Source: Algoriphagus aquimarinus (GTDB lineage: Bacteria; Bacteroidota; Bacteroidia; Cytophagales; Cyclobacteriaceae). From it: a stretch of DNA of 64,000 nucleotides. Within the stretch, counting starts at the first letter, position 1; each line of letters starts with the position of its first letter. The position numbers and the translations under genes are program-made. The DNA is taken from contig NZ_FOKK01000010.1 in the NCBI RefSeq assembly GCF_900112005.1, positions 1 through 64,000 on the forward strand, written 5' to 3'. Shown here one piece after another: positions 9,040 through 17,759 of this stretch. The notes under the pieces are model-generated. The model made no database searches. It saw nothing but the letters and a program-made list of their open reading frames with translations, and was not told the origin of the DNA.

Positions 9040-10203
9040 ATGAACCTCCTTATTCTCCCATGGCTTGCACTTTTATTTTCCCTAGACAGCCCAAACTTCG
9101 AATCCCAACTCATAGACTCCAATGTCTCCATAGGCTATGGCCTGGTCGTTGGTGATGTGGATGGAGACGGAAAGCCAGATTTGATTATGGCAGATAAAAA
9201 ACAATTTGTATGGTACCGAAACGGGGATTGGAAGCGCTTTGTATTGGCAGAAAACTTGACCGAACGGGATAATGTCTGCATAGCAGCGCGGGATATCGAT
9301 GGAGATGAAAAAGTGGAGATAGCCGTAGGTGCGCAGTGGAACCCAGGAGAAACCAGCGATGAAACTCAATCCGGTTCGGTGCATTACCTCATTCGACCAG
9401 CCGATCCTACTCAACTTTGGACAGCAGTGCAACTTCCGCATGAGCCAACGGTGCATCGCATGTACTGGGTGAAAACAGGGAGCGATACCTATCAACTCAT
9501 CGTGCTTCCACTTCACGGTCGGGGAAATAAAGCAGGCGAGGGAGCCGGAGTGAAGGTGATTGGCTATGAGAAACCTGCAGACCCAAACAATCCTTGGAAA
9601 ACGAACCTCATCGATGAATCCATGCATCTGACGCATAATATGATTTCCAAAGACCTAGGCGTGGGTGAAGGCGAGACGATTTTTATAGGAGGAAAAGAAG
9701 GAGTAAAAAGCTTTTCAGTTCGGGATGGTAACTGGTTTGCCGGACCTACACAGGAGTCACCTCCTGGCCATCAATCCTTTGGAGAATTGGCACTGGCAAT
9801 GATCCCCGGCCGAGGAATACTTCTGGCTGGAGTGGAGCCCATGCATGGCAATCAAGTGACAGCATTCGCAGCAACCCAGGAATCTTCCCAGCCACAGCGG
9901 ATCGTCTTGGATAAAAGCCTTAATGAAGGTCATGGAATTGTGACGGGGGATTTCTTGGGAAACGGCACTGTTCAAATCGTGGCTGGATGGCGCACGCCAA
10001 ATGAAGCCGGAGATATAGGAATCAAACTATACGAGCCCGTAAACGAGAACTACACCGAATTCAAAGCCCACTGGATCGATCAAAACGGCATGGCAACCGA
10101 AAGCCTAACTGCCGCCGATCTCAACGGCGATGGAAAACTCGATCTAATCGCCGCCGGCCGATCCACCAACAATCTGAAGATTTATTGGAATCGAAGGGAG
10201 TAA
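9040..10203 (+). CDS. Secreted FG-GAP/VCBS-repeat protein
   Basis: 387 residues. A short N-terminal signal peptide (LLILPWLALLFSLDS) is followed by calcium-binding FG-GAP-type repeats: GDVDGDGKPDLIM near 38, ARDIDGDEKVEIAVG near 83, TGDFLGNGTVQIVAG near 305 and AADLNGDGKLDLIAAG near 357. These imply a beta-propeller, exported and probably periplasmic or surface-attached. No catalytic residues can be named. Such proteins occur in Bacteroidota and Planctomycetes beside sugar-degradation genes, but no such partner is adjacent here. Confidence 0.85.
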   Translation: MNLLILPWLALLFSLDSPNFESQLIDSNVSIGYGLVVGDVDGDGKPDLIMADKKQFVWYRNGDWKRFVLAENLTERDNVCIAARDIDGDEKVEIAVGAQWNPGETSDETQSGSVHYLIRPADPTQLWTAVQLPHEPTVHRMYWVKTGSDTYQLIVLPLHGRGNKAGEGAGVKVIGYEKPADPNNPWKTNLIDESMHLTHNMISKDLGVGEGETIFIGGKEGVKSFSVRDGNWFAGPTQESPPGHQSFGELALAMIPGRGILLAGVEPMHGNQVTAFAATQESSQPQRIVLDKSLNEGHGIVTGDFLGNGTVQIVAGWRTPNEAGDIGIKLYEPVNENYTEFKAHWIDQNGMATESLTAADLNGDGKLDLIAAGRSTNNLKIYWNRRE

Positions 10204-10344
10204 GGTGGTGTTAACCTTCCTTATTTAAACATAAATCTTTTAATGCTCTCAGAGAGCCTAAAAGCATTAGGAATTAAAAAAACTGCTTTTCGTTTTCGGG
10301 GTAAATGATATCTTTAGGGAGTTCTTTTTTACTAACTCTTTTTC

Positions 10345-13300
10345 ATGACTGTTTCCGAATACCTACACAGCATCAACACCCGATACAAATTAGGCCACGC
10401 CACTGAGCATACCTTTCGCGGTGATTTGCAAAACCTGATTGAATCCCTCGTTCCCAACATATCCGCCACCAACGAACCCAAGCGTCAAGCCTGCGGAGCT
10501 CCGGATTACATTCTGACGAATAAAAAAGAGATTCCCGTAGGTTTCATTGAGGCAAAAGACATAGGAGATTCAGATCTGAAAGGCGTCAAAAAGAACGGAA
10601 ACAAAGAGCAATTCGACCGATACAAAGGCTCGCTGGACAATTTGATCTTTACCGATTACCTGGATTTCTACTATTACAAAAACGGGGAACTCGTTACTTC
10701 CATTTGCATCGGTGTGGTGGATGGTGGAAAAATCCTTCCGCTACCCCATAATTTCCCTGCTTTCGAACTCCTCATCAAGGAGTTTACCACGCATATCAGC
10801 CAAAGTATCAAAAGCCCAAAGAAACTTGCTGAGATGATGGCGGGCAAGGCAAGAATGCTGGCCAATGTGATCGAAAACTCTCTCAATTCAGATGTGGAAA
10901 ATCAGGAGAATTCCACCTTGAAAGAACAGATGAATGCCTTCAAGGAAATCCTGATCCATGACATTACACCAAAGGAATTTTCGGATGTCTATGCCCAGAC
11001 GATCTCCTACGGGATGTTTGCCGCGCGGCTTTATGACGAGACCTTGGATTCCTTTTCCAGACAGGAAGCTGCCGAACTGATCCCTAAGTCTAATCCTTTC
11101 CTTCGAAAGCTCTTCCAATACATCGCAGGTTATGACCTCGACGATAGAATCACCTGGATCGTGGATGCCCTGGCAGATATCTTCCGGGCGGCAGATGTGA
11201 ACGCTATCCTGAGCAACTTCGGCAAAGCCACCCAGACCGAGGATCCCATCATCCACTTTTACGAGACCTTCCTGAGTACCTATGATCCTAAGCTGCGCAA
11301 AGCCCGAGGGGTTTGGTACACGCCGCATCCTGTGGTGAACTTTATCATCCGTGCCGTGGATGATATTCTGATCGAGGAGTTCGACTTGCCGATGGGACTG
11401 GCGGATACCTCCAAAACGACCATCAAAGTACCTATCCCTACGCACGACAAACGATTCTCAGGTGGAATGCGGGAAATGGAGCAGGAAGTGCATCGGGTGC
11501 AATTTCTTGATCCGGCTACGGGCACAGGCACCTTCGTGGCAGAGGCGATCAATCATATCTATTCCAAATTCAAAGGACAGCAAGGTGTATGGAATTCCTA
11601 TGTGGAAAATCACCTGCTGCCCCGCATCAATGGCTTCGAACTCCTGATGGCATCCTATGCAATGGCGCATCTGAAGCTAGATCTTGTGCTCAAGCAAACC
11701 GGCTACACGGGCACCAAAGGCCAACGCTTTCGCATCTATCTGACCAATTCCCTAGAGGAATACCACAAGGATACAGGAACCCTCTTCGCCAACTGGCTGA
11801 GTGCCGAGGCAAACGAAGCCAATCAGATCAAGCGTGATGCACCTGTCATGATCGTGGCAGGAAATCCACCTTACAGTGTAAGTAGCACGAATAAAGGAGA
11901 GTGGATCGAGAGTTTAGTAGCCGATTATAAAAAGAATCTGAACGAAAGAAATATTCAGCCACTATCGGATGATTACATCAAATTCATTCGCTACGGGCAG
12001 CATTTTATTGAGAAAAATGGATCAGGAATCTTAGCTTATGTGTCCAACAATAGCTTTTTGGATGGACTGATTCATCGCCAAATGAGAAAGGAATTACTAG
12101 AAACCTTCGATAAAATCTATATTATTGATCTGCATGGAAGTGTAAAAAGAAATGAAAAAGCAAAAGATGGATCAAAAGATGAAAATGTATTTGATATTCA
12201 ACAGGGTGTAAGCATAAATATTTTTGTAAAGAAAGAAAGTGTAAAGAAAGATTTTTTAGCGCAGGTGTTTCATTTTGATTTGTTTGGAAAGAGAGAGTTT
12301 AAATATGAGCAATTATCTAAAAATAAATTAAATTCATTTAATTGGAATATATTGAAACCAGAAAAAAGTAATTATTTTTTTACTGAAAAAGACTTGTCGC
12401 AATCATCATCATATATAAGGGGGCTTTCTGTTATTGAGTTGTTTAAAGTTTATAATACTGGAACAGAGACAGGTAGGGATTCTCTTTTTATTGATTTTGA
12501 GAAAGAAAAATTAACTGAAAATATTCAAGGCGTTTTCCCTCAAGAAAGGAAACAGAATTTATTGCAAGAATTTAATATTGTTAATACAACAAGTTTTAAA
12601 TTTCTTGATAGAGTTAATCAATCCAGTTTTAATTCAAATAATATTTCAAAAATATTTTATCGTCCATTTGATGAAAGAAATGTTTATTATGATCAAAATC
12701 TATTAAGGCGTCCAAGTTTTGATGCTATGAGTAATTTGACTAATAAAAACTTGTGTTTAATCACTTGCAGACAACAAAGTTCTTTTGATTTTCAACATGT
12801 ATTTATTTCTAATACAATTGTTGATAGGAACTCTATATCACTTCAGACTAAGGAATCTGCATACGGTTTCCCTCTCTATCTCTACCCAGATTCCGATTCC
12901 CAGCTTTCCTTAGAATCCAACACCAGCCGAACTCCCAATCTAGATCCAAAGATCGTAGCAGAAATCGCGAAGGGTTTGGGCTTGACCTTTGAATCAGAAA
13001 AGACCGATACGGAAGGGAGTTTTGCTCCAATAGATTTGCTGGATTACATCTATGCGGTCTTGCACTCACCGAGCTATCGGGAGACCTACAAGGAGTTTTT
13101 GAAGATAGATTTCCCTCGGGTTCCTTATCCTACCGATGTGGAAGAGTTCTGGAGACTAGTCGCCCTAGGCGGAGAACTCCGATCCCTGCACCTGATGGAA
13201 AGCCCAAGTCTAAGCGAATACATCACCGAGTACCCCATCGGCGGTGAAAATGAAGTGGAGAAGCCACATTTCGTCATTGCGAGGGAGGAACGACCGAAGC

Positions 13301-13575
13301 AATCTGTTTCAGACGAAGAGACTGCTTCGACCGCTGAAGCGGATCTCGCAGTGACGGGAAGAGTCTACATCAACTCCGAGCAATACTTTGATAACGTACC
13401 CGAACTCGCCTGGAACTTCTACATCGGCGGCTACCAACCCGCCCAAAAATGGCTCAAAGACCGTAAAGGCCGCACCCTAGATTTTCAAGACATCCTGCAC
13501 TACCAGAAAATCATCAAAGCGCTTGCGGAGACTGAGAGGGTTATGAGGGAGATAGATGAAATTGGAATTGTTTAA
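10345..13575 (+). CDS. Single-polypeptide restriction-modification enzyme (type ISP/IIG-like): nuclease, N6-adenine methylase and specificity domain
   Basis: 1076 residues. The N-terminus carries a PD-(D/E)xK nuclease signature: PD at 53-54, then E69-A-K71. Central methylase motifs follow: FLDPATGTGTF (387-397, SAM binding) and NPPY (507-510, N6-adenine catalysis). The C-terminal half matches the type ISP/IIG target-recognition region, ending YIGGYQPAQKWLKDRKGRTL. No helicase domain precedes the methylase, unlike full type ISP enzymes, so this is the short IIG-like form. About 12200-12850, inside the specificity region, is far more AT-rich than the methylase part. Residues ~976-1003 appear to be encoded by an inserted palindromic element. 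Two AT-rich genes follow 10 and 6 bp downstream. Confidence 0.9.
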   Translation: MTVSEYLHSINTRYKLGHATEHTFRGDLQNLIESLVPNISATNEPKRQACGAPDYILTNKKEIPVGFIEAKDIGDSDLKGVKKNGNKEQFDRYKGSLDNLIFTDYLDFYYYKNGELVTSICIGVVDGGKILPLPHNFPAFELLIKEFTTHISQSIKSPKKLAEMMAGKARMLANVIENSLNSDVENQENSTLKEQMNAFKEILIHDITPKEFSDVYAQTISYGMFAARLYDETLDSFSRQEAAELIPKSNPFLRKLFQYIAGYDLDDRITWIVDALADIFRAADVNAILSNFGKATQTEDPIIHFYETFLSTYDPKLRKARGVWYTPHPVVNFIIRAVDDILIEEFDLPMGLADTSKTTIKVPIPTHDKRFSGGMREMEQEVHRVQFLDPATGTGTFVAEAINHIYSKFKGQQGVWNSYVENHLLPRINGFELLMASYAMAHLKLDLVLKQTGYTGTKGQRFRIYLTNSLEEYHKDTGTLFANWLSAEANEANQIKRDAPVMIVAGNPPYSVSSTNKGEWIESLVADYKKNLNERNIQPLSDDYIKFIRYGQHFIEKNGSGILAYVSNNSFLDGLIHRQMRKELLETFDKIYIIDLHGSVKRNEKAKDGSKDENVFDIQQGVSINIFVKKESVKKDFLAQVFHFDLFGKREFKYEQLSKNKLNSFNWNILKPEKSNYFFTEKDLSQSSSYIRGLSVIELFKVYNTGTETGRDSLFIDFEKEKLTENIQGVFPQERKQNLLQEFNIVNTTSFKFLDRVNQSSFNSNNISKIFYRPFDERNVYYDQNLLRRPSFDAMSNLTNKNLCLITCRQQSSFDFQHVFISNTIVDRNSISLQTKESAYGFPLYLYPDSDSQLSLESNTSRTPNLDPKIVAEIAKGLGLTFESEKTDTEGSFAPIDLLDYIYAVLHSPSYRETYKEFLKIDFPRVPYPTDVEEFWRLVALGGELRSLHLMESPSLSEYITEYPIGGENEVEKPHFVIAREERPKQSVSDEETASTAEADLAVTGRVYINSEQYFDNVPELAWNFYIGGYQPAQKWLKDRKGRTLDFQDILHYQKIIKALAETERVMREIDEIGIV
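13272..13356 (+). repeat. Palindromic repeat element inside the restriction-modification coding sequence
   Basis: The left arm cgtcattgcgag...cgaagcaatct and the right arm actgcttcg...ctcgcagtgacgg are imperfect inverted repeats with the same sequence as the intergenic element at 8875-8975. Here the element is translated in frame as about 28 residues (976-1003, VIAREERPKQ to EADLAV), between VEKP and TGRVYIN. No stop codon is created, and the flanking TGRVYIN...YF...WNFYIGGYQ block is intact. Confidence 0.85.
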
Positions 13576-13585
13576 ATAAAGATTT

Positions 13586-14275
13586 ATGGAATCAATTAAG
13601 AAAAGGGTAGTGCACTTACAGGAAAATGCAAAGGCTCAATTTGAAAAGCTAAAAAAGAATGATAGTAGTTTTAATATAGGTGCCTTTTCAGATCTAAATT
13701 TTCATGATGAATCTATGGAGATTTATTATGGTACTATTTCTGTATTAGAGAATATTTACGGAAAAAATTCTTCACATATTAAGGAATTACTTTTAATTAA
13801 TAATAAAATACTATCCATTAAATATAAATCTATTGAGGCTAGAGATGCCCAATTGTTAACATCTATAATTGGGATATTATCAAATTTAAAGTATGAGATT
13901 GAAAATGATCTTTTAGTAAGTATTGAAAAATCAATTTCTAAGGAGATTTTTACTGATTTTATTTCATTTTCTAAAGAGCAATATTCGAGTGGGGATTTAA
14001 AGATATGTTCAGTCCTAATTTGCGCTGCTCTTGAAGATTCCTTAAAAAAGATAGCAGATATTAATGGGTTAAACGTTACAAAAAAGTCAATGGCTGAAAT
14101 AATCAATGCCTTGAAAAGTAAAGGTATAATTCAAAAAAATATTGCTTCATTACTTGAACCTTATACTAGATTAAGAAATAAAGTTTTTCATGCTGATTGG
14201 GAAAGTTTTGATAAATCAGAAATTGGTAGCTTGATAGCATTTACTGAAGAATTTGTAAAAGATCATTTTAAATAA
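13586..14275 (+). CDS. HEPN-like protein with a C-terminal Rx4H motif, unknown function
   Basis: 229 residues, mainly helical, strongly AT-rich. The C-terminal part contains EDSLKKIADI, then RNKVFH at 197-202. An Arg-x4-His motif with Asn or Asp after the Arg is the catalytic signature of HEPN-domain RNases found in toxins and anti-phage proteins. That assignment rests on the motif and helical context only. It starts 10 bp after the restriction-modification stop and is followed 6 bp later by a small gene, so co-transcription is likely. It could be an abortive-infection effector paired with the R-M enzyme, or an accessory binding protein. Confidence 0.65.
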   Translation: MESIKKRVVHLQENAKAQFEKLKKNDSSFNIGAFSDLNFHDESMEIYYGTISVLENIYGKNSSHIKELLLINNKILSIKYKSIEARDAQLLTSIIGILSNLKYEIENDLLVSIEKSISKEIFTDFISFSKEQYSSGDLKICSVLICAALEDSLKKIADINGLNVTKKSMAEIINALKSKGIIQKNIASLLEPYTRLRNKVFHADWESFDKSEIGSLIAFTEEFVKDHFK

Positions 14276-14281
14276 AAAAAT

Positions 14282-14566
14282 ATGAAAGAGTTTAAAAACA
14301 AAAAAACGCAGCAATTATTTGATTTTTGGATAAGCCAACATCCAGAGTCTTATCATCCATTTGATATGGAAAGGATGTATAATTTTATTTTTTCAATGTT
14401 TATGGACGATGAATACTTAGGCGAAGATGAATTATATATAGCACTCAAAGAGAATAAAAATTGGCATGACGAATATGCTCAAAAAATCTCTACAAAACTC
14501 AGTTATAAAATTGATGATATAATGGGTTTTTTAAGGTTTCTGCGGGAAAATAAAAAATTAAATTAG
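14282..14566 (+). CDS. Small hypothetical protein linked to the HEPN-like gene
   Basis: 94 residues, acidic and helical (MKEFKNKKTQQLFDFWISQ; DDEYLGEDELYIALKENKN), with no family I recognise. It starts 6 bp after the HEPN-like gene and shares its low GC, so both probably arrived together. Position and size would suit an antitoxin or immunity partner, but nothing in the sequence proves this. Confidence 0.6.
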   Translation: MKEFKNKKTQQLFDFWISQHPESYHPFDMERMYNFIFSMFMDDEYLGEDELYIALKENKNWHDEYAQKISTKLSYKIDDIMGFLRFLRENKKLN

Positions 14567-14590
14567 ATAGATTTTTTTACTCTTTAGGTT

Positions 14591-15030
14591 CAACCCCCTT
14601 CGGGGTTGCCATACAATCTCTTAATGTCGCATGTCCACGGGTTGCACCCGCGGTTATTGAAAGGTTGGACCACTCCGTGGTCGGGCGTGTAAATTTAGAA
14701 CTAAAAGCATGACCCCGAACGGGGTCAAACCATTAATAGCCATGGGTGCAACCCATGGAAAAAAGAATAATCAACCCCCCAGCTAAGATTAAGGATGCAT
14801 GACTAAGCGTAGATTGTATCTACGCTTTATTATATTTTTTGGAATTCCTCGGATATGAGTTCAACCCCTGCAGGGTAGCCATTACCCATCATCATTTCAC
14901 GATTCCACGGGTTGCACCCGCGGTTATTGAAAAGTTGGACCACTCCGTGGTCGGGCGTGTAAATTTAGAACTAAAGGCATGACCCCGAACGGGGTCAAAC
15001 CATTAATAGCCATGGGTGCAACCCATGGTA
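14591..15030. repeat. Two direct copies of a multi-hairpin repeat
   Basis: A block of about 127 bp at 14634-14760 recurs at 14904-15030 with only a few differences. Each copy is a row of small palindromes: cgggttgcacccg, accactccgtggtcgg, gaccccgaacggggtc and catgggtgcaacccatgg. Each is preceded by a further related hairpin (ccccttcgggg at about 14597; the weaker cccctgcagggt at about 14865). A degraded piece (gaccccgaaggtggtcg) follows at about 15057. There is no coding potential. The repeated stem-loops suggest a structured RNA, a REP-like element or a protein-binding array. Confidence 0.85.
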
Positions 15031-15095
15031 AACGAATACTACCTTTGAATCCCACGACCCCGAAGGTGGTCGAACATCTATTAGCTAATTCCAAC

Positions 15096-15263
15096 TTATC
15101 TGCTCAGATCACCGATTTATCTCCTCAGCTCATCGATTTATCAGTTCAGTAGACATAATTATCAGTTCAGAACACATATTTATCACCTCAGAGCACATAA
15201 TTATCTGTTCAGATCACATAATTTTCACCTCAGAACACATACTTATCAGCTTAAAGCCGCTCT
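15096..15263. repeat. Eight tandem copies of a degenerate 21-bp unit
   Basis: Units of exactly 21 bp begin ttatc(a/t)(g/c)(t/c)(t/c)cag and end acata or accgat, for example ttatcagttcagaacacata. Eight follow without a break, the last ones decayed. The period is a multiple of three, but stop codons occur in the direct frame and in all three reverse frames of the unit, so it is non-coding as it stands. Confidence 0.85.
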
Positions 15264-15436
15264 GGATCTGCTAGGAACATATAATGATCACCTCGGAATG
15301 TTTAGCGAGCGGCTAATAGGCGATATTGAGCAGCTCTGATCAGATTTTGTGCTGCTTCTGGAGAAGCAGCACAACTAGGCTGCATGGAAACTATACTCTT
15401 TGCGCTTCCTTTTTTACCTTTTTGCAGTTCACCCAT

Positions 15437-15466
15437 AAAAAAAACCGGGAATTTCTTCCCGGCTTT
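15437..15466 (-). terminator. Rho-independent terminator of the 159-aa gene
   Basis: On the minus strand ccgggaa, loop gaaa, ttcccgg is followed directly by eight T. It lies about 20 bp past the stop of the 15486-15965 gene. Confidence 0.9.
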
Positions 15467-15485
15467 AGGTGAGTGGAGCAACTTT

Positions 15486-15965
15486 TTAAACTCCTGCTGG
15501 ATCTCCGCCACTGCGTTTGCTGCGCTTTTCATAGCGCACTCTTAAGTCTGCATACACCGGCTTGGAACTTGGCACGTTGGCTTTTACGGCACCTTGCACG
15601 GATCGATAATACATGTTGGCCTGCTCCATCACTTCTGAGCCTGCTTCCATCAGGGTATCGTCCAAGTTGCTTGTAAGCTGGTTTATGGCGTTATACACCG
15701 ATCCCAATTCGTTAATTGCTTTCCAATCTTTTTGCATTTCTGCCACATCGGAATAAGGAGGTAAAAACTCTGGGTTGGTGACCACATACTCCATTACCTT
15801 TTCTGCAAAGGGCCTTGAGGCTTCACCCATCTTAGTGAGTGCTCTTCGTTCATCTACAGTCAGGGAAATTAAAAGTGGCCCTAACTTTTCTTGCAACACC
15901 TTCACTGCGTCGTTGATTGCTTTGAGGTCTGCTGGAGGGATGGTAATTGATACTCGATTTTCCAT
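15486..15965 (-). CDS. Conserved hypothetical protein (159 aa)
   Basis: Helical, with no signal peptide or membrane segment. It has a recognisable Bacteroidota pattern: LGPLLISLTVDERRALTKMG, then TNPEFLPPY, then a run ending QLTSNLDDTLMEAGSEV. I recall similar proteins annotated only as hypothetical; no function is known to me. It is monocistronic, with a clear terminator just downstream and long non-coding repeats on one side. Confidence 0.75.
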   Translation of the reverse strand: MENRVSITIPPADLKAINDAVKVLQEKLGPLLISLTVDERRALTKMGEASRPFAEKVMEYVVTNPEFLPPYSDVAEMQKDWKAINELGSVYNAINQLTSNLDDTLMEAGSEVMEQANMYYRSVQGAVKANVPSSKPVYADLRVRYEKRSKRSGGDPAGV

Positions 15966-16135
15966 AATAAAAATTGTTTAGGTATGTAAAAATTTAACTT
16001 AGTTCAAGATAACTAAGTTAGCTCACATACACCAAAATAAAACCGAAGAATTTTCTTCTTGATCACTTAGGGTCAGGTAGATAGCGCCTGTAAGATGTTG
16101 ACTACACTTATCCTATGACCCTCCTATTCTACTCC

Positions 16136-16220
16136 GTGGCCTGTATCCCCACAGGCCACTTAATTCCCAAATCATTGCGGTCTGTGCGAACCTGCCTACC
16201 GGCAAAATAGGCACAGACCG
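16136..16220. repeat. Two adjacent inverted repeats in a gene-free stretch
   Basis: gtggcctgt-atcccc-acaggccac (16136-16159) and cggtctgtgc ... gcacagaccg (16178-16220, 23-base spacer) can form two hairpins, in the 380-bp gap 15966-16345 between divergent genes. The rest of the gap shows no gene. They might be part of the leader of the downstream hydrolase or another dispersed palindrome. Confidence 0.65.
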
Positions 16221-16345
16221 AGGCCATTGAAATGATACAAATTCGCCTCTTTTAGCACAAAGGTCTGCCTTACCCTTCATCCCAAACAATCAATTTTTTA
16301 TACCTTTTGAATTATCTTACCCCTTATAACAGCAACAATTCACCC

Positions 16346-17146
16346 ATGAAAGTCAATACCCTTCTTTTCTTCCTCAGCTTCACTTTTGTACTCATATTCA
16401 GCGCTTCGGCTCAGGATCAAGCTTTTGAGCAATACACCGTCCGTAATTTCTCTTTTGAAGGTCATGCAGCCAAAGTGGTCTTCCCAAACCAAGCCAGCGA
16501 AAATGGCTATTGGGTATGGAGAGCGAGATTCTGGGGGCACGAACCGCAATTGGACAAGGCATTGCTGGAAAAAGGCTTTCATGTAGTCTATGTAGATGTG
16601 GCGGATCTCTATGGAAATGAAGGAGCAGTGAAGATTTGGGATGCGTTCTATGCCTATTGCAGAAAGGAATTTAAGCTCCACGAGAGAGTGGTTTTGGAAG
16701 GAATGAGCCGAGGCGGTTTGATTATTTACAATTGGGCAGCCAAGAATACTGACAAGGTTTTCACCATCTATGCCGATGCACCTGTTTGTGATATTAAGAG
16801 TTGGCCGGGAGGATTATATACGGGCAAAGGCAGTCCCGCTGACTGGGAAAAGTGCCTGAAAGCCTATGGACTAGACGCTACTACTGTGCTCGATTTCAAA
16901 GGAATTCCGATTTACAATAGCATTGCGATAGCCAAGGCTGGCATCCCCGTGATCCATGTGTATGGAGAAGCGGACGATGTGGTTCCTGCGTCAGAAAACA
17001 CGGATTTATTGGCCGCTGAGTTTAGAAAAGCCGGTGGAACCATCAAGCTTATTGGCAAGCCTGGAGTCGGTCATCATCCTCATAGTTTGGAAGACCCTAC
17101 TCCTATTTTGGACTTCATCATGGAGAGCATCGCCAACTCGAAATAA
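16346..17146 (+). CDS. Exported alpha/beta-hydrolase
   Basis: 266 residues with a signal peptide (LLFFLSFTFVLIFSASAQ). Nucleophile elbow GMSRGG with Ser121; likely acid in YGEADDVVP (near 215) and His in GVGHHPHS (near 246). The fold is that of prolyl-oligopeptidase/acetyl-esterase-type hydrolases; the substrate is not evident, an ester on a plant or algal glycan being one possibility. ATG 16346 was chosen over an upstream TTG at 16307 because it starts exactly at the signal peptide. Confidence 0.85.
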   Translation: MKVNTLLFFLSFTFVLIFSASAQDQAFEQYTVRNFSFEGHAAKVVFPNQASENGYWVWRARFWGHEPQLDKALLEKGFHVVYVDVADLYGNEGAVKIWDAFYAYCRKEFKLHERVVLEGMSRGGLIIYNWAAKNTDKVFTIYADAPVCDIKSWPGGLYTGKGSPADWEKCLKAYGLDATTVLDFKGIPIYNSIAIAKAGIPVIHVYGEADDVVPASENTDLLAAEFRKAGGTIKLIGKPGVGHHPHSLEDPTPILDFIMESIANSK

Positions 17147-17289
17147 GCTACTTGCTTATCATCCTTGATATAACACCTTCGGGAAAATAAGGACACGAGG
17201 GATAAGATTATTTGGTACATTAACTATATAATTATCGACAAGTATACCAGTAACCCGACTTCCCACCTCCTACTTCTAACTTCCCAACC

Positions 17290-17736
17290 ATGAAACCCAC
17301 CTACCTTCTAACCCTCCTCGCCCTTGCATTTTGTTTTTCGACTACTGCCCAAACCTGCCTGACTGAAGCTAGTATCAAAGCACTGGATGCGCAATGGGAA
17401 GAGAAAAATCTAAATCCTGAGCCTGAGTTTTTTAAAAACATACTTAGCGACAATTTTACTTGGATTCACAATCATGTATCATCTGTGGACAATAAAGAAT
17501 CCGTGGTCAAACGAGCAGAGAGACAAGTGGCAAATGATGGAAGCAACACCCGGTCAAGAATTCAAAGCGAGGTAAAAGTGGCGATCACGGGGAAAACAGC
17601 CATAGTCACAGGTTACACCATTGTAGATCGAGGTCCTACCCCAATTAAATACCATTTCATGCGTACCTATGTGGAAGTAGATGGCAAATGCCTTTTGGTA
17701 GGAAATCACACCATGGCTATCCCTGAGGAGGAATAG
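17290..17736 (+). CDS. Exported SnoaL/DUF4440-like (NTF2-fold) protein
   Basis: 148 residues with a signal peptide (LLTLLALAFCFSTTAQT). The mature part has the DUF4440/SnoaL pattern: EASIKALDAQWEEKN, ILSDNFTWIHN, then NKESVVKRA and an end with GKCLLVGNHT. NTF2-fold proteins of this kind bind small ligands or act as small enzymes; no catalytic residues can be assigned. It lies about 140 bp after the alpha/beta-hydrolase and may be co-expressed with it. Confidence 0.75.
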   Translation: MKPTYLLTLLALAFCFSTTAQTCLTEASIKALDAQWEEKNLNPEPEFFKNILSDNFTWIHNHVSSVDNKESVVKRAERQVANDGSNTRSRIQSEVKVAITGKTAIVTGYTIVDRGPTPIKYHFMRTYVEVDGKCLLVGNHTMAIPEEE

Positions 17737-17759
17737 CCGATATTGAGAAGGAATGAATC

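Noticed and set aside
15096..15263. CRISPR or coding repeat
   Set aside because: Repeats are contiguous with no spacers, and all three reverse frames and the direct frame contain stops.
15302..15532. Minus-strand reading frame of 76 codons
   Set aside because: It overlaps the 3' end of the 159-aa gene and runs through that gene's terminator hairpin; no independent support.
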